Positions 24,810 through 35,844 of a stretch of 64,000 nt of DNA are shown piece after piece. The notes under the pieces are model-generated. The model had not been told where the DNA came from. It saw only the letters and a program-made list of their open reading frames with translations, and did not search any database. The stretch's first letter is position 1, and every line of letters begins with the position of its first letter. Where the stretch lies: NCBI RefSeq assembly GCF_002943525.1, contig NZ_CP025394.1:5332001-5396000 (forward strand), written 5' to 3'. The translations under genes were made by a program, and so were the position numbers. Source of the DNA: Kitasatospora sp. MMS16-BH015. Lineage in GTDB: Bacteria; Actinomycetota; Actinomycetes; Streptomycetales; Streptomycetaceae.

Positions 24810-26411
24810 ATGCCGGCCACCGAAGAGCAGCGCACGTACTACGTCACCACCCCGATCTACTACGTGAACGACCGCCCGCACCTGGGCCACGCGTACACCA
24901 CGGTCGCGGGCGACGTGCTCACCCGCTGGCACCGCCAGCGCGGCGAGAAGGTGCACTACCTGACCGGCACCGACGAGCACGGCCAGAAGATCCTCCGGAC
25001 GGCCGAGGCGCACGGGGTCACCCCGCAGGAGTGGTGCGACCGGCTGGTGGCCGAGGCCTGGCGCCCGCTCTGGGAGCACCTGCGGATCGCCAACGACGAC
25101 TTCATCCGCACCACCGAGCCCCGGCACACCGCGCGGGCGGCCGAGTTCGTCCAGGGCCTGTACGACCGGGGCGAGATCTACCGGGGCGCGTACGAGGGCC
25201 CGTACTGCGTGGGCTGCGAGGAGTACAAGCTGCCCGCCGAGCTGCTGCCCGGCGCCACCGAGGAGGAGCGGCTCTGCCCGGTGCACAGGCGCCCGGTGGA
25301 GTGGCTGGCCGAGGAGAACTACTTCTTCCGGCTCTCCGCCTACGCCCTGCGGCTGCTGGAGCACTACGCGGCCCACCCCGAGTTCATCCAGCCCGCCTCG
25401 GCCCGCAACGAGGTGCTGCGCTTCGTCGAGCAGGGCCTGCAGGACCTCTCGATCTCCCGCTCGACCTTCGACTGGGGCGTCCCGCTGCCCTGGGACGACA
25501 AGCACGTGCTCTACGTCTGGGTCGACGCGCTGCAGAACTACCTCACCGCCGCCGGCCACGGCGCCGACCCGGAGCGGTTCGCCGAGCTCTGGCCCGCCTC
25601 GGTGCACCTGGTGGGCAAGGACATCCTGCGCTTCCACGCGGTGATCTGGCCCGCGATGCTGCTGGCCGCCGGGCTGCCGCTGCCGAAGCGGGTGGTGGCC
25701 AACGGCTGGCTGATGGTCGGCGGCGAGAAGATGTCCAAGTCGAACCTGACCGGCATCTCCCCGACCGACCTGACCGCGCACTTCGGCGTGGACGCCTACC
25801 GCTACTACTTCCTGCGGGCCATCCCGTACGGCACCGACGGCTCCTTCTCCTGGGAGGACTTCACCGCCCGGTACACCTCCGAGCTGGCCAACGACTTCGG
25901 CAACCTCGCCTCCCGGCTGGCCGCGATGGTGGGCAGGTACTTCGACGGCTCGCTGCCGGCCGCCGTCGAGCCCGGCCCGGCCGAGGCGGCGGTGGCCGCC
26001 GCGCTGACCGGGGCCGTGGCGGAGGCCGACCGGCGGATCGGCGAGGAGCTGGACTTCGCGGGCGGGCTCGGGGCGGTCTTCGACTTCGTCCGGGTGGTCA
26101 ACGGCTACCTGAGCGACCAGGCGCCCTGGCAGGTGGCCAAGGACCCCTCGGACGCCGCCCGGGGCCGGCTCGCCACCATCCTGTACACCGCCGCCGAGGG
26201 CCTGCGGGCGCTCGCGGTGCTGCTCAACCCGGTGATGCCGGACACCGCCGCCAAGCTCTGGGAGTCGCTGGGCGCGGCGCCGCTGCTCGGCCCGCTGGCC
26301 GGGCAGACCATCGCCACCGCCGCCGATTGGGGCCGGCTGCCCGCCGGTGCGACCATCACCAAGGGGGAGATCCTCTTCCCCCGTCTCGAAGCCCTGGAAG
26401 AGAAGCACTGA
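24810..26411 (+). CDS. metG: Methionyl-tRNA synthetase
   Basis: A 533-residue class I synthetase that charges tRNA-Met. It shows TPIYYVND, the HIGH-box variant HLGH at 24-27, a zinc-knuckle pair (CVGC near 133, CPVH near 156) and KMSKS at 307-311, then the helical anticodon-binding domain. There is no C-terminal EMAP-like dimerisation domain, as in other short actinobacterial forms. ATG 24810 is probably leaderless. The stop overlaps the tatD start (TGATG), so the two are translationally coupled. No T-box or other riboswitch could fit between the -10 and the start. Confidence 0.95.
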   Translation: MPATEEQRTYYVTTPIYYVNDRPHLGHAYTTVAGDVLTRWHRQRGEKVHYLTGTDEHGQKILRTAEAHGVTPQEWCDRLVAEAWRPLWEHLRIANDDFIRTTEPRHTARAAEFVQGLYDRGEIYRGAYEGPYCVGCEEYKLPAELLPGATEEERLCPVHRRPVEWLAEENYFFRLSAYALRLLEHYAAHPEFIQPASARNEVLRFVEQGLQDLSISRSTFDWGVPLPWDDKHVLYVWVDALQNYLTAAGHGADPERFAELWPASVHLVGKDILRFHAVIWPAMLLAAGLPLPKRVVANGWLMVGGEKMSKSNLTGISPTDLTAHFGVDAYRYYFLRAIPYGTDGSFSWEDFTARYTSELANDFGNLASRLAAMVGRYFDGSLPAAVEPGPAEAAVAAALTGAVAEADRRIGEELDFAGGLGAVFDFVRVVNGYLSDQAPWQVAKDPSDAARGRLATILYTAAEGLRALAVLLNPVMPDTAAKLWESLGAAPLLGPLAGQTIATAADWGRLPAGATITKGEILFPRLEALEEKH

Positions 26412-27289
26412 TGGCCAGCAAGGACACCGACCGCACCACCCCGCCGCCGCTGCCCGCCCCCCTGGCGGTGCCAGTCGCGGATTCGCACACCCACCTCGAC
26501 ATGCAGTCCGGCACGCCCGCCGAGGGCCTGGCCAAGGCCGCCTCGGTCGGCGTCACCACCGTCGTCCAGGTCGGCTGCGACGTGCCCGGCTCCCGCTGGG
26601 CGGCCGAGCTCGCCGCCGTGTACGAGTCCGTGCACGCCGCGGTGGCCCTGCACCCCAACGAGGCCCCCCGGATCTTCCTCGGCGACCCCGACGGGTGGTC
26701 CGGCCAGCAGCGTCCGGCCGGCGGCCAGGCCGCCCTCGACGCCGCGCTCGCCGAGATCGACGCGCTCGCGGCCCTCCCGCAGGTGCGGGCCGTCGGCGAG
26801 ACCGGCCTGGACTACTTCCGCACCGGCCCCGAGGGCGTGGAGATCCAGAAGGAGTCCTTCCGCCGCCACATCGAGATCGCCAAGCGCCACGGCAAGGCCC
26901 TGGTCATCCACGACCGCGACGCCCACGAGGACGTGATCTCCGTCCTCCTCGCCGAGGGCGCCCCCGACCGCGTGGTCTTCCACTGCTACTCCGGCGACGC
27001 CGCCATGGCCGAGCTCTGCGCCGAGCACGGCTGGTACCTCTCCTTCGCCGGCCCGGTCACCTTCAAGGCCAACCAGCCCCTGCGCGACGCCCTCCTCGCC
27101 ACCCCCCTCGACCGCATCCTGGTCGAGACCGACGCCCCCTTCCTCACCCCCCACCCCTACCGCGGCCGCCCCAACGCCCCGTACCTCATCCCGGTCACCG
27201 TCCGCTCGATGGCCGACACCCTCGGCCTCCACGAGGACGAACTCGCCAAGGCCATCGCCACCAACACGGGCCGCGCCTTCGACTACTGA
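26411..27289 (+). CDS. tatD: TatD family metal-dependent nuclease
   Basis: A 292-residue TIM-barrel hydrolase. Metal ligands are visible in order: HTH (26-28), GETGLDY, VIHDRDAHED, VFHCYSGD and ETDAPFLTP. TatD proteins are Mg-dependent 3'-5' exonucleases linked to DNA repair and RNA quality control. The N-terminal ~20 residues (Pro/Thr-rich) are longer than usual. ATG 26411 overlaps the metG stop. In actinobacteria tatD is usually followed by rpfB and rsmA; here a Uma2-type gene stands where rpfB is expected. Confidence 0.92.
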   Translation: MASKDTDRTTPPPLPAPLAVPVADSHTHLDMQSGTPAEGLAKAASVGVTTVVQVGCDVPGSRWAAELAAVYESVHAAVALHPNEAPRIFLGDPDGWSGQQRPAGGQAALDAALAEIDALAALPQVRAVGETGLDYFRTGPEGVEIQKESFRRHIEIAKRHGKALVIHDRDAHEDVISVLLAEGAPDRVVFHCYSGDAAMAELCAEHGWYLSFAGPVTFKANQPLRDALLATPLDRILVETDAPFLTPHPYRGRPNAPYLIPVTVRSMADTLGLHEDELAKAIATNTGRAFDY

Positions 27290-27345
27290 GACCACACCCC
27301 GCCGAAGAGCTCGCTCGTTAGCATGAAGGCAGAGAGGAGACCGCG

Positions 27346-27921
27346 ATGACCGCCGAACCGATCGACTTGATGCATCCGCCTTCCCAGGGCTGGACGTACG
27401 AGCAGGCCAGGGAGCTCGACCTGCCGTTCGACTGGGAACTGGTGGACGGAGCCATCGTGGTCAGGGGACAGACGAACATGTGGCACGACCTGGTGCGGTC
27501 GGGTATCGAGCGTGTGCTGTTTTCCGTACGGCAGTTGCCCTACGCCGTGTTGGCCGAACGATGCGTCATGATCGCCGAGGACAATGTCACGAAGCCGGAC
27601 GTGGTGGTGTTCGACAAGACGGGTCTGGATGCCTTCGACCTGGAGTGCCTGCCGGTCGAAGCCGTGACCCTCGCCGTCGAAGTGGTCTCGTTCGGTTCGC
27701 GCTCGGCCGACCGGTTCCGCAAGCCCGGTCAGTACGCCGAGAAGGGGATCCCCTACTACTGGCGGGTCGAGCGCGGCACCGACAACCTCCCCGTCGTCCA
27801 CGAGTTCCGCCGCGACACCGAGCAGGGCGTCTACCTCCCGGTCGCGCAGCACGAGGGGCTGCTCCGTACCGACCTGCCGTATCCCGTCGAGATCGATCTC
27901 AAGCAGATCGTCGAGCTCTGA
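27346..27921 (+). CDS. Uma2/DUF820 family putative endonuclease
   Basis: A 191-residue protein of the Uma2 (DUF820) family, which has a PD-(D/E)xK restriction-like fold. The core is recognisable: an N-terminal ELVDGAIV strand, KPDVVVF, LAVEVVS and [16 protein letters not shown], giving the expected D...E-x-(V)...K arrangement. Its role is unknown; the family is expanded in Streptomyces and cyanobacteria and often mobile. Codon use looks less GC-biased than its neighbours, especially around 27500-27600, hinting at later acquisition. ATG 27346 follows GAGGAGA; TAGCAT (27319-27324) could be its -10. It sits between tatD and rsmA. Confidence 0.85.
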   Translation: MTAEPIDLMHPPSQGWTYEQARELDLPFDWELVDGAIVVRGQTNMWHDLVRSGIERVLFSVRQLPYAVLAERCVMIAEDNVTKPDVVVFDKTGLDAFDLECLPVEAVTLAVEVVSFGSRSADRFRKPGQYAEKGIPYYWRVERGTDNLPVVHEFRRDTEQGVYLPVAQHEGLLRTDLPYPVEIDLKQIVEL

Positions 27922-27925
27922 CCCG

Positions 27926-27931
27926 TATCCT
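27926..27931 (+). promoter_or_regulatory. Leaderless -10 of rsmA
   Basis: TATCCT is followed by 6 nt and GTG 27938; no Shine-Dalgarno is present. It lies just after the Uma2 stop, so rsmA need not depend on upstream transcription. Confidence 0.5.
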
Positions 27932-27937
27932 TGGCGG

Positions 27938-28822
27938 GTGAGCAGCACCTCTGAGAACACCACCGACTCCCACCTCCTCGGCGCCTCGGACATCCGGGAG
28001 CTGGCGGCGGCGCTGGGCGTGAAGCCGACCAAGCAGCGCGGGCAGAACTTCGTCATCGACGGGAACACCGTGCGGCGGATCGTCCGGGCGGGTGGGGTGA
28101 CGGCCGAGGACGCGGTGGTGGAGGTCGGGCCCGGGCTCGGGTCGCTGACGCTGGCGCTGCTGGAGGTGGCCGCGCACGTCACCGCGGTGGAGATCGACCC
28201 GCTGCTGGCGGAGCACCTGCCCGCCACGATCGCGGCCCGGATGCCGGCCAAGGCCGAGCACTTCGACCTGGTCCTCAGCGACGCGATGGAGGTCACCGAG
28301 CTGCCGGGCCCGGCGCCCACCGCGCTGGTGGCGAACCTGCCGTACAACGTGGCCGTCCCGGTGCTGCTGCACATGCTCGCGACCTTCCCGAGCATCGAGC
28401 GCACCCTGGTGATGGTGCAGAGCGAGGTGGCCGACCGCCTGGCCGCCAAGCCCGGCAACAAGGTCTACGGCGTGCCCTCGGTGAAGGCCAACTGGTACGC
28501 CGACGTGAAGCGGGCCGGGGCGATCGGCCGCAACGTGTTCTGGCCCGCGCCGAACGTGGACTCCGGCCTGGTCTCGCTGATCCGCCGCGAGCCGCCGAAG
28601 ACCACCGCCACCCGCACCGAGGTCTTCGCCGTGGTGGACGCCGCCTTCGCCCAGCGCCGCAAGACGCTGCGCGCCGCACTGGCCGGCTGGGCCGGCTCCC
28701 CGGCCGGGGCCGAGGAGGCGCTGGCCGCCGCCGGGATCGACCACAAGCTGCGCGGGGAGATGCTCACCGTCGAGCAGTTCGCCGCGATCGCCGAGCACAA
28801 GCCGAAGGGCCAGGCGCTGTGA
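27938..28822 (+). CDS. rsmA: 16S rRNA (adenine-1518/1519-N6)-dimethyltransferase
   Basis: A 294-residue Rossmann-fold enzyme (KsgA) that dimethylates two adjacent adenines in helix 45 of 16S rRNA late in 30S assembly. Visible motifs are QRGQNFVID, the SAM loop [22 protein letters not shown] and the catalytic [11 protein letters not shown], followed by the C-terminal helical domain ([12 protein letters not shown]). The GTG start is probably leaderless. It overlaps ispE by 4 bp (GTGA), an order conserved in actinobacteria. Confidence 0.95.
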   Translation: MSSTSENTTDSHLLGASDIRELAAALGVKPTKQRGQNFVIDGNTVRRIVRAGGVTAEDAVVEVGPGLGSLTLALLEVAAHVTAVEIDPLLAEHLPATIAARMPAKAEHFDLVLSDAMEVTELPGPAPTALVANLPYNVAVPVLLHMLATFPSIERTLVMVQSEVADRLAAKPGNKVYGVPSVKANWYADVKRAGAIGRNVFWPAPNVDSGLVSLIRREPPKTTATRTEVFAVVDAAFAQRRKTLRAALAGWAGSPAGAEEALAAAGIDHKLRGEMLTVEQFAAIAEHKPKGQAL

Positions 28823-29739
28823 GCGTCACCGTGCGGGTGCCCGCCAAGGTCAACGTGCAGCTGGGCGTCGGCGGCCTGCGGGCCGACGGCTTCCACGACC
28901 TGACCAACGTCTTCTTCGCCGTCGCGCTCGGCGACGAGGTGACGGCGGGCCCCGGCACCGAGGGCGTCACCCTCAGCTGCGAGGGCCCCGGCGCCGACCA
29001 GGTGCCGCTGGACGGCCACAACCTGGCCGCGAAGGCGGCCCGCCTGCTGGCCGCCCACCACGGCCTGCCCGAGCCCACCGTGCACCTGCACATCGCCAAG
29101 GCCATCCCGGTGGCCGGCGGCATGGCGGGCGGCAGCGCGGACGGCGCGGCGGCCCTGCTGGCCTGCGACGCGCTCTGGGGCCTCGGCACGCCGCGTCCGG
29201 CCCTGCTCGAGCTGGCCGCCGAGCTCGGCTCCGACGTGCCGTTCGCGCTGTTCGGCGGCGTCGCGCTCGGCCGCGGCCGCGGCGAGCTGCTCGAGGCGCT
29301 GCCGGTCACCGGCACCTTCCACTGGGTCTTCGCGGTGGCCGACGGCGGCCTCTCCACCCCCGCCGTCTTCCGCGAGTGCGACCGCCTCCGCGAGGCCGCC
29401 GGCCTGGGCTCCTCGGACGTGGACTTCCCCACCCCCGAGCTCTCCGCCGCCCTGGTCGACGCCCTGGCCGTCGGCGACCCGAAGGCCCTGGCCACCGCCC
29501 TCACCAACGACCTCCAGCCGCCCGCCGTCTCCCTGCGCCCTTCCCTGCAGGCCACCCTCGACACCGGCCTGGCCGCCGGCGCCCTGGCCGCCCTGGTCTC
29601 CGGCTCCGGCCCCACCTGCGCCTTCCTCGCCCCGGACGCCGCCACGGCCGAGCGCCTGGCCGAAGCCCTCCGTACCTCCGGCACCTGCCGCGACGCCCAC
29701 GCCACCTACGGCCCGGTGCCGGGAGCCACAGTGCTTTAG
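28819..29739 (+). CDS. ispE: 4-diphosphocytidyl-2-C-methyl-D-erythritol kinase
   Basis: A 306-residue GHMP-family kinase of the non-mevalonate isoprenoid pathway; it phosphorylates the 2-hydroxyl of CDP-ME with ATP. Family motifs are [11 protein letters not shown], the ATP-binding [18 protein letters not shown], the substrate loop [12 protein letters not shown] and the late SGSGPTCAF. It starts on a GTG overlapping the rsmA stop. Only 11 bp separate its stop from a dispersed ~147-bp repeat that fills the gap to the ABC-F gene. Confidence 0.94.
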   Translation: MSVTVRVPAKVNVQLGVGGLRADGFHDLTNVFFAVALGDEVTAGPGTEGVTLSCEGPGADQVPLDGHNLAAKAARLLAAHHGLPEPTVHLHIAKAIPVAGGMAGGSADGAAALLACDALWGLGTPRPALLELAAELGSDVPFALFGGVALGRGRGELLEALPVTGTFHWVFAVADGGLSTPAVFRECDRLREAAGLGSSDVDFPTPELSAALVDALAVGDPKALATALTNDLQPPAVSLRPSLQATLDTGLAAGALAALVSGSGPTCAFLAPDAATAERLAEALRTSGTCRDAHATYGPVPGATVL

Positions 29740-29750
29740 TTGCAGCTCCC

Positions 29751-29897
29751 GGGGGCGCGGGGAACGGCGCGGCCAGCCAAGCAGGCTCCGCACTCCTACG
29801 CAGTGACCCACTTGCACGGTCCGTTGACGGTGCAACTGTCTCCCGGCGTGATCTACTACTCCGCTTCTCCCGGCCTCGCGCAGTTCCCCGCGCCCCC
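29751..29897 (+). repeat. Dispersed ~148-bp repeat, copy 1
   Basis: A 147-bp intergenic element bounded by inverted GGGGGCGCGGGGAAC (29751-29765) and GTTCCCCGCGCCCCC (29883-29897). Its reverse complement aligns end to end with 35047-35194, including a CCCACTTGCAC core (29807-29817). No convincing open reading frame. The -35 region of the ABC-F gene may lie in its right end. Confidence 0.8.
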
Positions 29898-29904
29898 GAA
29901 GAAC

Positions 29905-29910
29905 TAGGCT
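29905..29910 (+). promoter_or_regulatory. -10 of the ABC-F gene
   Basis: TAGGCT lies 8 bp beyond the repeat. The transcript would have a ~30-nt leader carrying AGGAG (29934-29938). Confidence 0.4.
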
Positions 29911-29948
29911 GGGCATCCTCACCAGTCGATCCCAGGAGCGCAGCAGCA

Positions 29949-31742
<1,794 letters not shown>

Positions 31743-31763
31743 GTCTGGCAGCCACCCGGGGGA

Positions 31764-33629
31764 TCACCCCAGCAGGACGTCCAGTTCGTTCGCCGCACGG
31801 CCCAGCGCGCTCAGCGCCGGGTCGTGCGGGCTTTCCGGGCGCGCCGCCAGGCCGGTCGGCGGGCGGTGGGCGCGGGCGGCCGCGGTGAGGCGCTCCAGCG
31901 AATCGAGCACCCGGGCCGCCTCGGCGGGGTCGGCGAGCCGGTCGCCGTACCGGATCTGGGCGGCGTAGGCGGCGACGGCGCCGCTGAGCCGTTCGAGGGC
32001 GGCGGTGGCGGGGAGCCACTGTTCGGCCAGGCGGCCGGTGGGCGGGGGTTCGGCCAGGCCGTTGCGGACTTCCTGGCGGGCCTCGGCGAGGGAGCGGTAG
32101 GCGGTGCGGCGCAGCCAGACCTCGGCGGGCGGGGCCGGGCTGCTCCGCACCACCGAGGTGAGGTAGGCGGCGAGGGCGGTGGCGGCGGCCACCAGGAGCG
32201 GTTCGATCCGGTGCCGGGGGCGTTCGGGCCAGAGCAGGTAGCCGAAGACCAGCACGATCACGCTGGCCAGGGTGGTGTCGAGCACCCGGGGCCAGAACTC
32301 GGCGGCCCCGCTCTCGCCGCCGAGCTGCACCAGGATCAGCGCCATCGGCGTCATCACGGCGGTGTTCAGGCCGTAGTGGGCGGCGGCCGAGTACGGCAGC
32401 AGGGCCACGCAGACCGAGGCGGCCAGGGCGAGCACCCAGCGGTCGGTGGTGAGCAGCAGCAGGCCGGCCGTCAGGGCGATCCCGATCAGGGTGCCGACCG
32501 AGCGGCTGACGGCCCGCAGGAAGACCGAGCCGAGGTCGGGCTTGAGCACGAAGGCGACCGTCATGGGCACCCAGTAGCTGCGGCTGAGCGGCAGCCCGGC
32601 GGTGACGGCCTCGGCCACGGCGATGCACAGCGCCACCCGCAGGCCGTACCGGGCCGAGCCCGGGGAGAGCAGCCGCACCCGCAGCCGCCAGGGGTCGGGC
32701 GGCGGGGCGGGGGCGGTGCCGAGGCTGACGGGGCGTCCGGCCACGGCCTCGCCGGCGTCCCGCAGGGCGGCGTCCAGGGCGCGCAGGGCCGGGGTGTCGG
32801 GAGGCCAGCCGGGGTGCGGTGGCGGCGGGTCGCCGAGCAGGGTGCGGCCGAGGGCGGCGGGCAGCACGGCGACCTCGGCCGGCACCGGCCGCCGGGCCCA
32901 GAGCAGGCCGGTGCTGGCCTCGGCCGCGGCGAGCAGGGCCTCGTACTCGGTGCGCAGGGCCGGGCCCCGGCCGAGCAGGTCCTGGGCGGAGTTGAGCCGG
33001 GCGGTGAGCAGCCGGCGGGCCTCGGCGCCCTGCGGGGTGCCGAGGGCGGCGAGGGTCAGGCCGAGCGCCTCGTAGGCGGCGGCCAGGGCGCGGCGGCGCG
33101 GGTCGGCCCGGAGCGAGCGGGGGCGCAGCGGCAGGCCGAGCAGGAAGACGTAGAGCGCGCCCAGCAGCATCATCGGCGGCCCGGCCCACCAGGGGTGGGG
33201 CGAGGGCATGCCGATGCCGAGGGCCGCGGAGACCAGCAGCAGCATCCCGGCGGCGGAGCCGCGCGGGCCGGTGGCGCTGACGGCGCCGGAGAGGAAGGCA
33301 CAGGCCGTCATCGCGCAGGCGGTGAGCAGCACGCCGGTGTGGTGGTGCTGGAGGGTGGCGCCCAGCAGCATGCCGGTGGCCGAGGCGAGCACGGCGCCGG
33401 CGATCCGGGGTGCGCGCAGGGCGGTGGGTTCGATCCGGTCGTTGAGGGTCGCGTGCATCGCGCCGAGCCCGGCGAAGACGCCGAGGTCGAGCCGGCCGGC
33501 CAGCAGGCCGAGCAGCAGCGGGGTGGCCATCCCGAGCGCGGCCCGGGTGATCAGCGCCCACAGCAGCGGCGGGCGCACCGGTCGGGCGGCGTGCGCCCAC
33601 CAGGCGCGCGGGCTGCCGGGGGCTGGCAC
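31764..33629 (-). CDS. FUSC-type membrane protein (aromatic acid exporter-like)
   Basis: A ~621-residue protein with two sets of about five to six hydrophobic helices (from ~30 to 180 and from ~330 to 480), each followed by a long helical cytoplasmic part, the layout of FUSC/YccS/aromatic-acid exporter proteins. SRSYWVPMTVAFVLKPD in the second set is typical. The substrate is unknown; relatives export aromatic acids or relieve envelope stress. GTG 33629 has GGAAGG ~10 nt upstream and fits the divergent MFS gene; a longer frame would overlap that gene. The start is moderately certain. Confidence 0.78.
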   Translation of the reverse strand: MPAPGSPRAWWAHAARPVRPPLLWALITRAALGMATPLLLGLLAGRLDLGVFAGLGAMHATLNDRIEPTALRAPRIAGAVLASATGMLLGATLQHHHTGVLLTACAMTACAFLSGAVSATGPRGSAAGMLLLVSAALGIGMPSPHPWWAGPPMMLLGALYVFLLGLPLRPRSLRADPRRRALAAAYEALGLTLAALGTPQGAEARRLLTARLNSAQDLLGRGPALRTEYEALLAAAEASTGLLWARRPVPAEVAVLPAALGRTLLGDPPPPHPGWPPDTPALRALDAALRDAGEAVAGRPVSLGTAPAPPPDPWRLRVRLLSPGSARYGLRVALCIAVAEAVTAGLPLSRSYWVPMTVAFVLKPDLGSVFLRAVSRSVGTLIGIALTAGLLLLTTDRWVLALAASVCVALLPYSAAAHYGLNTAVMTPMALILVQLGGESGAAEFWPRVLDTTLASVIVLVFGYLLWPERPRHRIEPLLVAAATALAAYLTSVVRSSPAPPAEVWLRRTAYRSLAEARQEVRNGLAEPPPTGRLAEQWLPATAALERLSGAVAAYAAQIRYGDRLADPAEAARVLDSLERLTAAARAHRPPTGLAARPESPHDPALSALGRAANELDVLLG

Positions 33630-33773
33630 GGGGTCGGGCCCTTCCAGGGGTGCTGCTCGGGACGCCGGCAGTCTATCGAGGGTGGCGGGGCGGGGGCGCA
33701 GGCCTGATCGTTCGCTCCCGGACCACCCGTCCGGTGGTGTCGGCGGGGCGGGCCCGGCCAGCAGGGTGGCCCC

Positions 33774-35090
33774 ATGACCACAGACACCCTGCCGGCCGCC
33801 GCAGCCCCGGCCGGCCCCACCCTGCGGCGGGTCGCCACCACGGCCTTCCTGGGCACCGCGATCGAGTACTACGACTTCTTCATCTACGGCACGGCCGCCG
33901 CCCTGGTCTTCGGCCGGGTCTTCTTCCCCGGCCTCGGCGCCTCGGGGGCGCTGCTGGCCGCCTTCTCGGTGTACGCGGTGGCCTTCCTGGCCCGGCCGCT
34001 CGGCGCCGTGCTCTTCGGCCACTTCGGCGACCGGCTGGGCCGCAAGACCACCCTGGTGGTCTCGCTACTGCTGATGGGCCTCTCCACGGTGGCCGTCGGC
34101 CTGCTGCCCGGGTACACCGCCTGGGGCTGGTGGGCGCCGCTGGTACTGCTGCTGCTCCGCGCCTGCCAGGGCATCGGCCTGGGCGGGGAGTGGGGCGGCG
34201 CGGCGCTGCTGCTGGCCGAGCACGCCCCGCCGGGGCAGCGCGGGCGGTACGGCGCGTACCTCCAGCTGGGCCCCTGCGTCGGTTTCGTGCTGGCCACCGG
34301 CGTCTTCCTGGCCCTCTCCGAGGGGCTCGACGAGGCGGCCTTCCTGAGCTGGGGCTGGCGGGTGCCGTTCCTGGCCTCGGCGGCGCTGGTGCTGGTCGGG
34401 CTCTTCGTCCGGCTGCGGATCAAGGAGAGCCGGGTCTTCACCGAGCAGGCGGCCGAGGCGGCGGCCGGGCCGGTGCCGGTGGTCGAGCTGCTGCGGCGGC
34501 ACGGGCGGGTGGTGCTGCTCGGGGGCTGCGCCACCATGATCGGGTACGCCCTCTTCTACCTGACCACCACCTTCTCGCTGGCCTACGCGACCACCCAGCT
34601 CGGCATCTCCCGGGGCCTGGTGCTCGGGCTGCTGCTGGTCGGCGCGGTGGGCAAGGGCCTGGCGGCCTGGTGGACGGCCGGGCGCAGCGACCGGTGGGGG
34701 CGGCGGCGGATGCTCCAGGGCGCGGCGGCGCTGGCGGCAGGGTGGTCGCTGGTCTTCTTCCCGATGTTGGAGAGCGGGAGGACGGCGTACGTGGCGCTGG
34801 CGTTGTGCGGGGGGATGGTGGTGCTGGGCTGTCTGTTCGGGCCGGTGGCGGCCTTCCTGCCGGAGCTCTTCCCGACGGCCGTCCGCTACTCGGGCGCGGC
34901 CCTCACGTACAACATCGGGGGCGTGCTGGGCGGGGCGACGGCCCCGATCGTCGCGAGCCGGCTGACGGCGGTGTACGGGACGGCGGAGCCGGTGGGGTGG
35001 TACTTGGCGGGGATGGGAGTTGTTTCGGTGCTCTGTCTGGCATTCAGGGGCGCGGGGAACTGCGCGAAGTCGGAAGCGGCGGTGCTGTGA
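33774..35090 (+). CDS. MFS transporter, metabolite:H+ symporter (MHS) family
   Basis: A 438-residue 12-helix transporter. The first helix has GTAIEYYDFFIYGTAA and the loop GHFGDRLGRKTTL, diagnostic of the MHS branch (shikimate, proline/betaine or dicarboxylate symporters); the exact substrate is unclear. ATG 33774 is divergent from the FUSC gene. The last 14 codons (from 35046) lie in copy 2 of a dispersed ~148-bp repeat, so the tail RGAGNCAKSEAAVL is repeat-derived and probably replaces the original C-terminus. Confidence 0.88.
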   Translation: MTTDTLPAAAAPAGPTLRRVATTAFLGTAIEYYDFFIYGTAAALVFGRVFFPGLGASGALLAAFSVYAVAFLARPLGAVLFGHFGDRLGRKTTLVVSLLLMGLSTVAVGLLPGYTAWGWWAPLVLLLLRACQGIGLGGEWGGAALLLAEHAPPGQRGRYGAYLQLGPCVGFVLATGVFLALSEGLDEAAFLSWGWRVPFLASAALVLVGLFVRLRIKESRVFTEQAAEAAAGPVPVVELLRRHGRVVLLGGCATMIGYALFYLTTTFSLAYATTQLGISRGLVLGLLLVGAVGKGLAAWWTAGRSDRWGRRRMLQGAAALAAGWSLVFFPMLESGRTAYVALALCGGMVVLGCLFGPVAAFLPELFPTAVRYSGAALTYNIGGVLGGATAPIVASRLTAVYGTAEPVGWYLAGMGVVSVLCLAFRGAGNCAKSEAAVL

Positions 35091-35194
35091 GCGCAGCTCG
35101 GGAGCCAGTGGCACCCGCAACGGACAGTGCAAGTGGGCCACTTCGTAAAGCAGGCGGGCCGTGCATGCTTGGCCGCGCCGTTCCCCGCGCCCCC
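35047..35194 (-). repeat. Dispersed ~148-bp repeat, copy 2 (inverted)
   Basis: A 148-bp element bounded by GGGGCGCGGGGAAC (35047-35060) and GTTCCCCGCGCCCCC (35180-35194); its reverse complement matches copy 1 (29751-29897) over its length, with the core at 35127-35137. It sits between convergent genes and encodes the MFS C-terminus. The termini resemble a GGGGCGCGGGGAAC word I recall as frequent between Streptomyces genes. Confidence 0.8.
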
Positions 35195-35204
35195 AAACAG
35201 ATGA

Positions 35205-35804
35205 TCACGCCCCGGAAATAACCTTCCGGCCCGCCAGCACGATCCGGGTCTGCTCGGTGAGGCGCTGGCCGAGGTGCTCCGCGGTGGCGATGTCGGCCTT
35301 GTGGACGGTGGCGGCGTCGCCGTCGACGGGGGTCTGGGCGGCGGCGCCGCCGAAGTAGCCGAGGCGGTTGAGGTCGTACTCGGAGGCGGTGCTGGCGTTC
35401 CAGCCGGGGTGCAGGCCGAGGTTGACCCAGGTCATGCCGTGCTGGGCGGCGAGCACCTGGAACCAGGCCAGGGTGGAGCTCTTGTCGCCGGCCTTGGAGC
35501 CGGAGTTGGTGAAGCCGGCGGCGAGCTTGTCGCCCCAAGCGCTGGTGAACCAGCGCTTGCTGCTGGCCTCGCCGAAGGCGTGGAAGGCGGCGGAGGCGGT
35601 GCCCATGTAGGTGGGGGAGCCGAAGACGATCGCGTCGGCGGCGTCCAGCTGGGCCCACTGCTCCTCGGTGATGGTGTCGACCGCGATCAGCACGGCCTCG
35701 CCACCGGCGGCGGCGATGCCCCGGGCGACGGCCTCGGCGAGCACGGCGGTGTGGCCGTAACCGGAGTGGTGGGCGATGGCGACGGTGGGGCGGATCTCGG
35801 TCAT
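35205..35804 (-). CDS. Flavodoxin-like NAD(P)H:quinone oxidoreductase
   Basis: A 199-residue flavodoxin-fold protein. The FMN-phosphate loop is HHSGYGHTAVLAEAV (near 12-26), followed by FGSPTYMGTASAAFHAF, the WrbA-like isoalloxazine loop, and a second loop with FTNSGSKAGDK. It probably reduces quinones or other electrophiles by two electrons with FMN and NAD(P)H in the cytosol. It is divergent from an HxlR regulator, a pairing typical of quinone or electrophile sensing. The start overlaps a region of inverted repeats between the two genes. Confidence 0.87.
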   Translation of the reverse strand: MTEIRPTVAIAHHSGYGHTAVLAEAVARGIAAAGGEAVLIAVDTITEEQWAQLDAADAIVFGSPTYMGTASAAFHAFGEASSKRWFTSAWGDKLAAGFTNSGSKAGDKSSTLAWFQVLAAQHGMTWVNLGLHPGWNASTASEYDLNRLGYFGGAAAQTPVDGDAATVHKADIATAEHLGQRLTEQTRIVLAGRKVISGA

Positions 35805-35844
35805 GGCGGACTGACTCCCGGTGGCGGAGGGGCACTGACTTGCT

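Noticed and set aside
24720-24810. T-box or other riboswitch before metG, suggested by the strong hairpin.
   Set aside because: The hairpin precedes the -10; the transcript seems to begin at the start codon, leaving no leader for a riboswitch.
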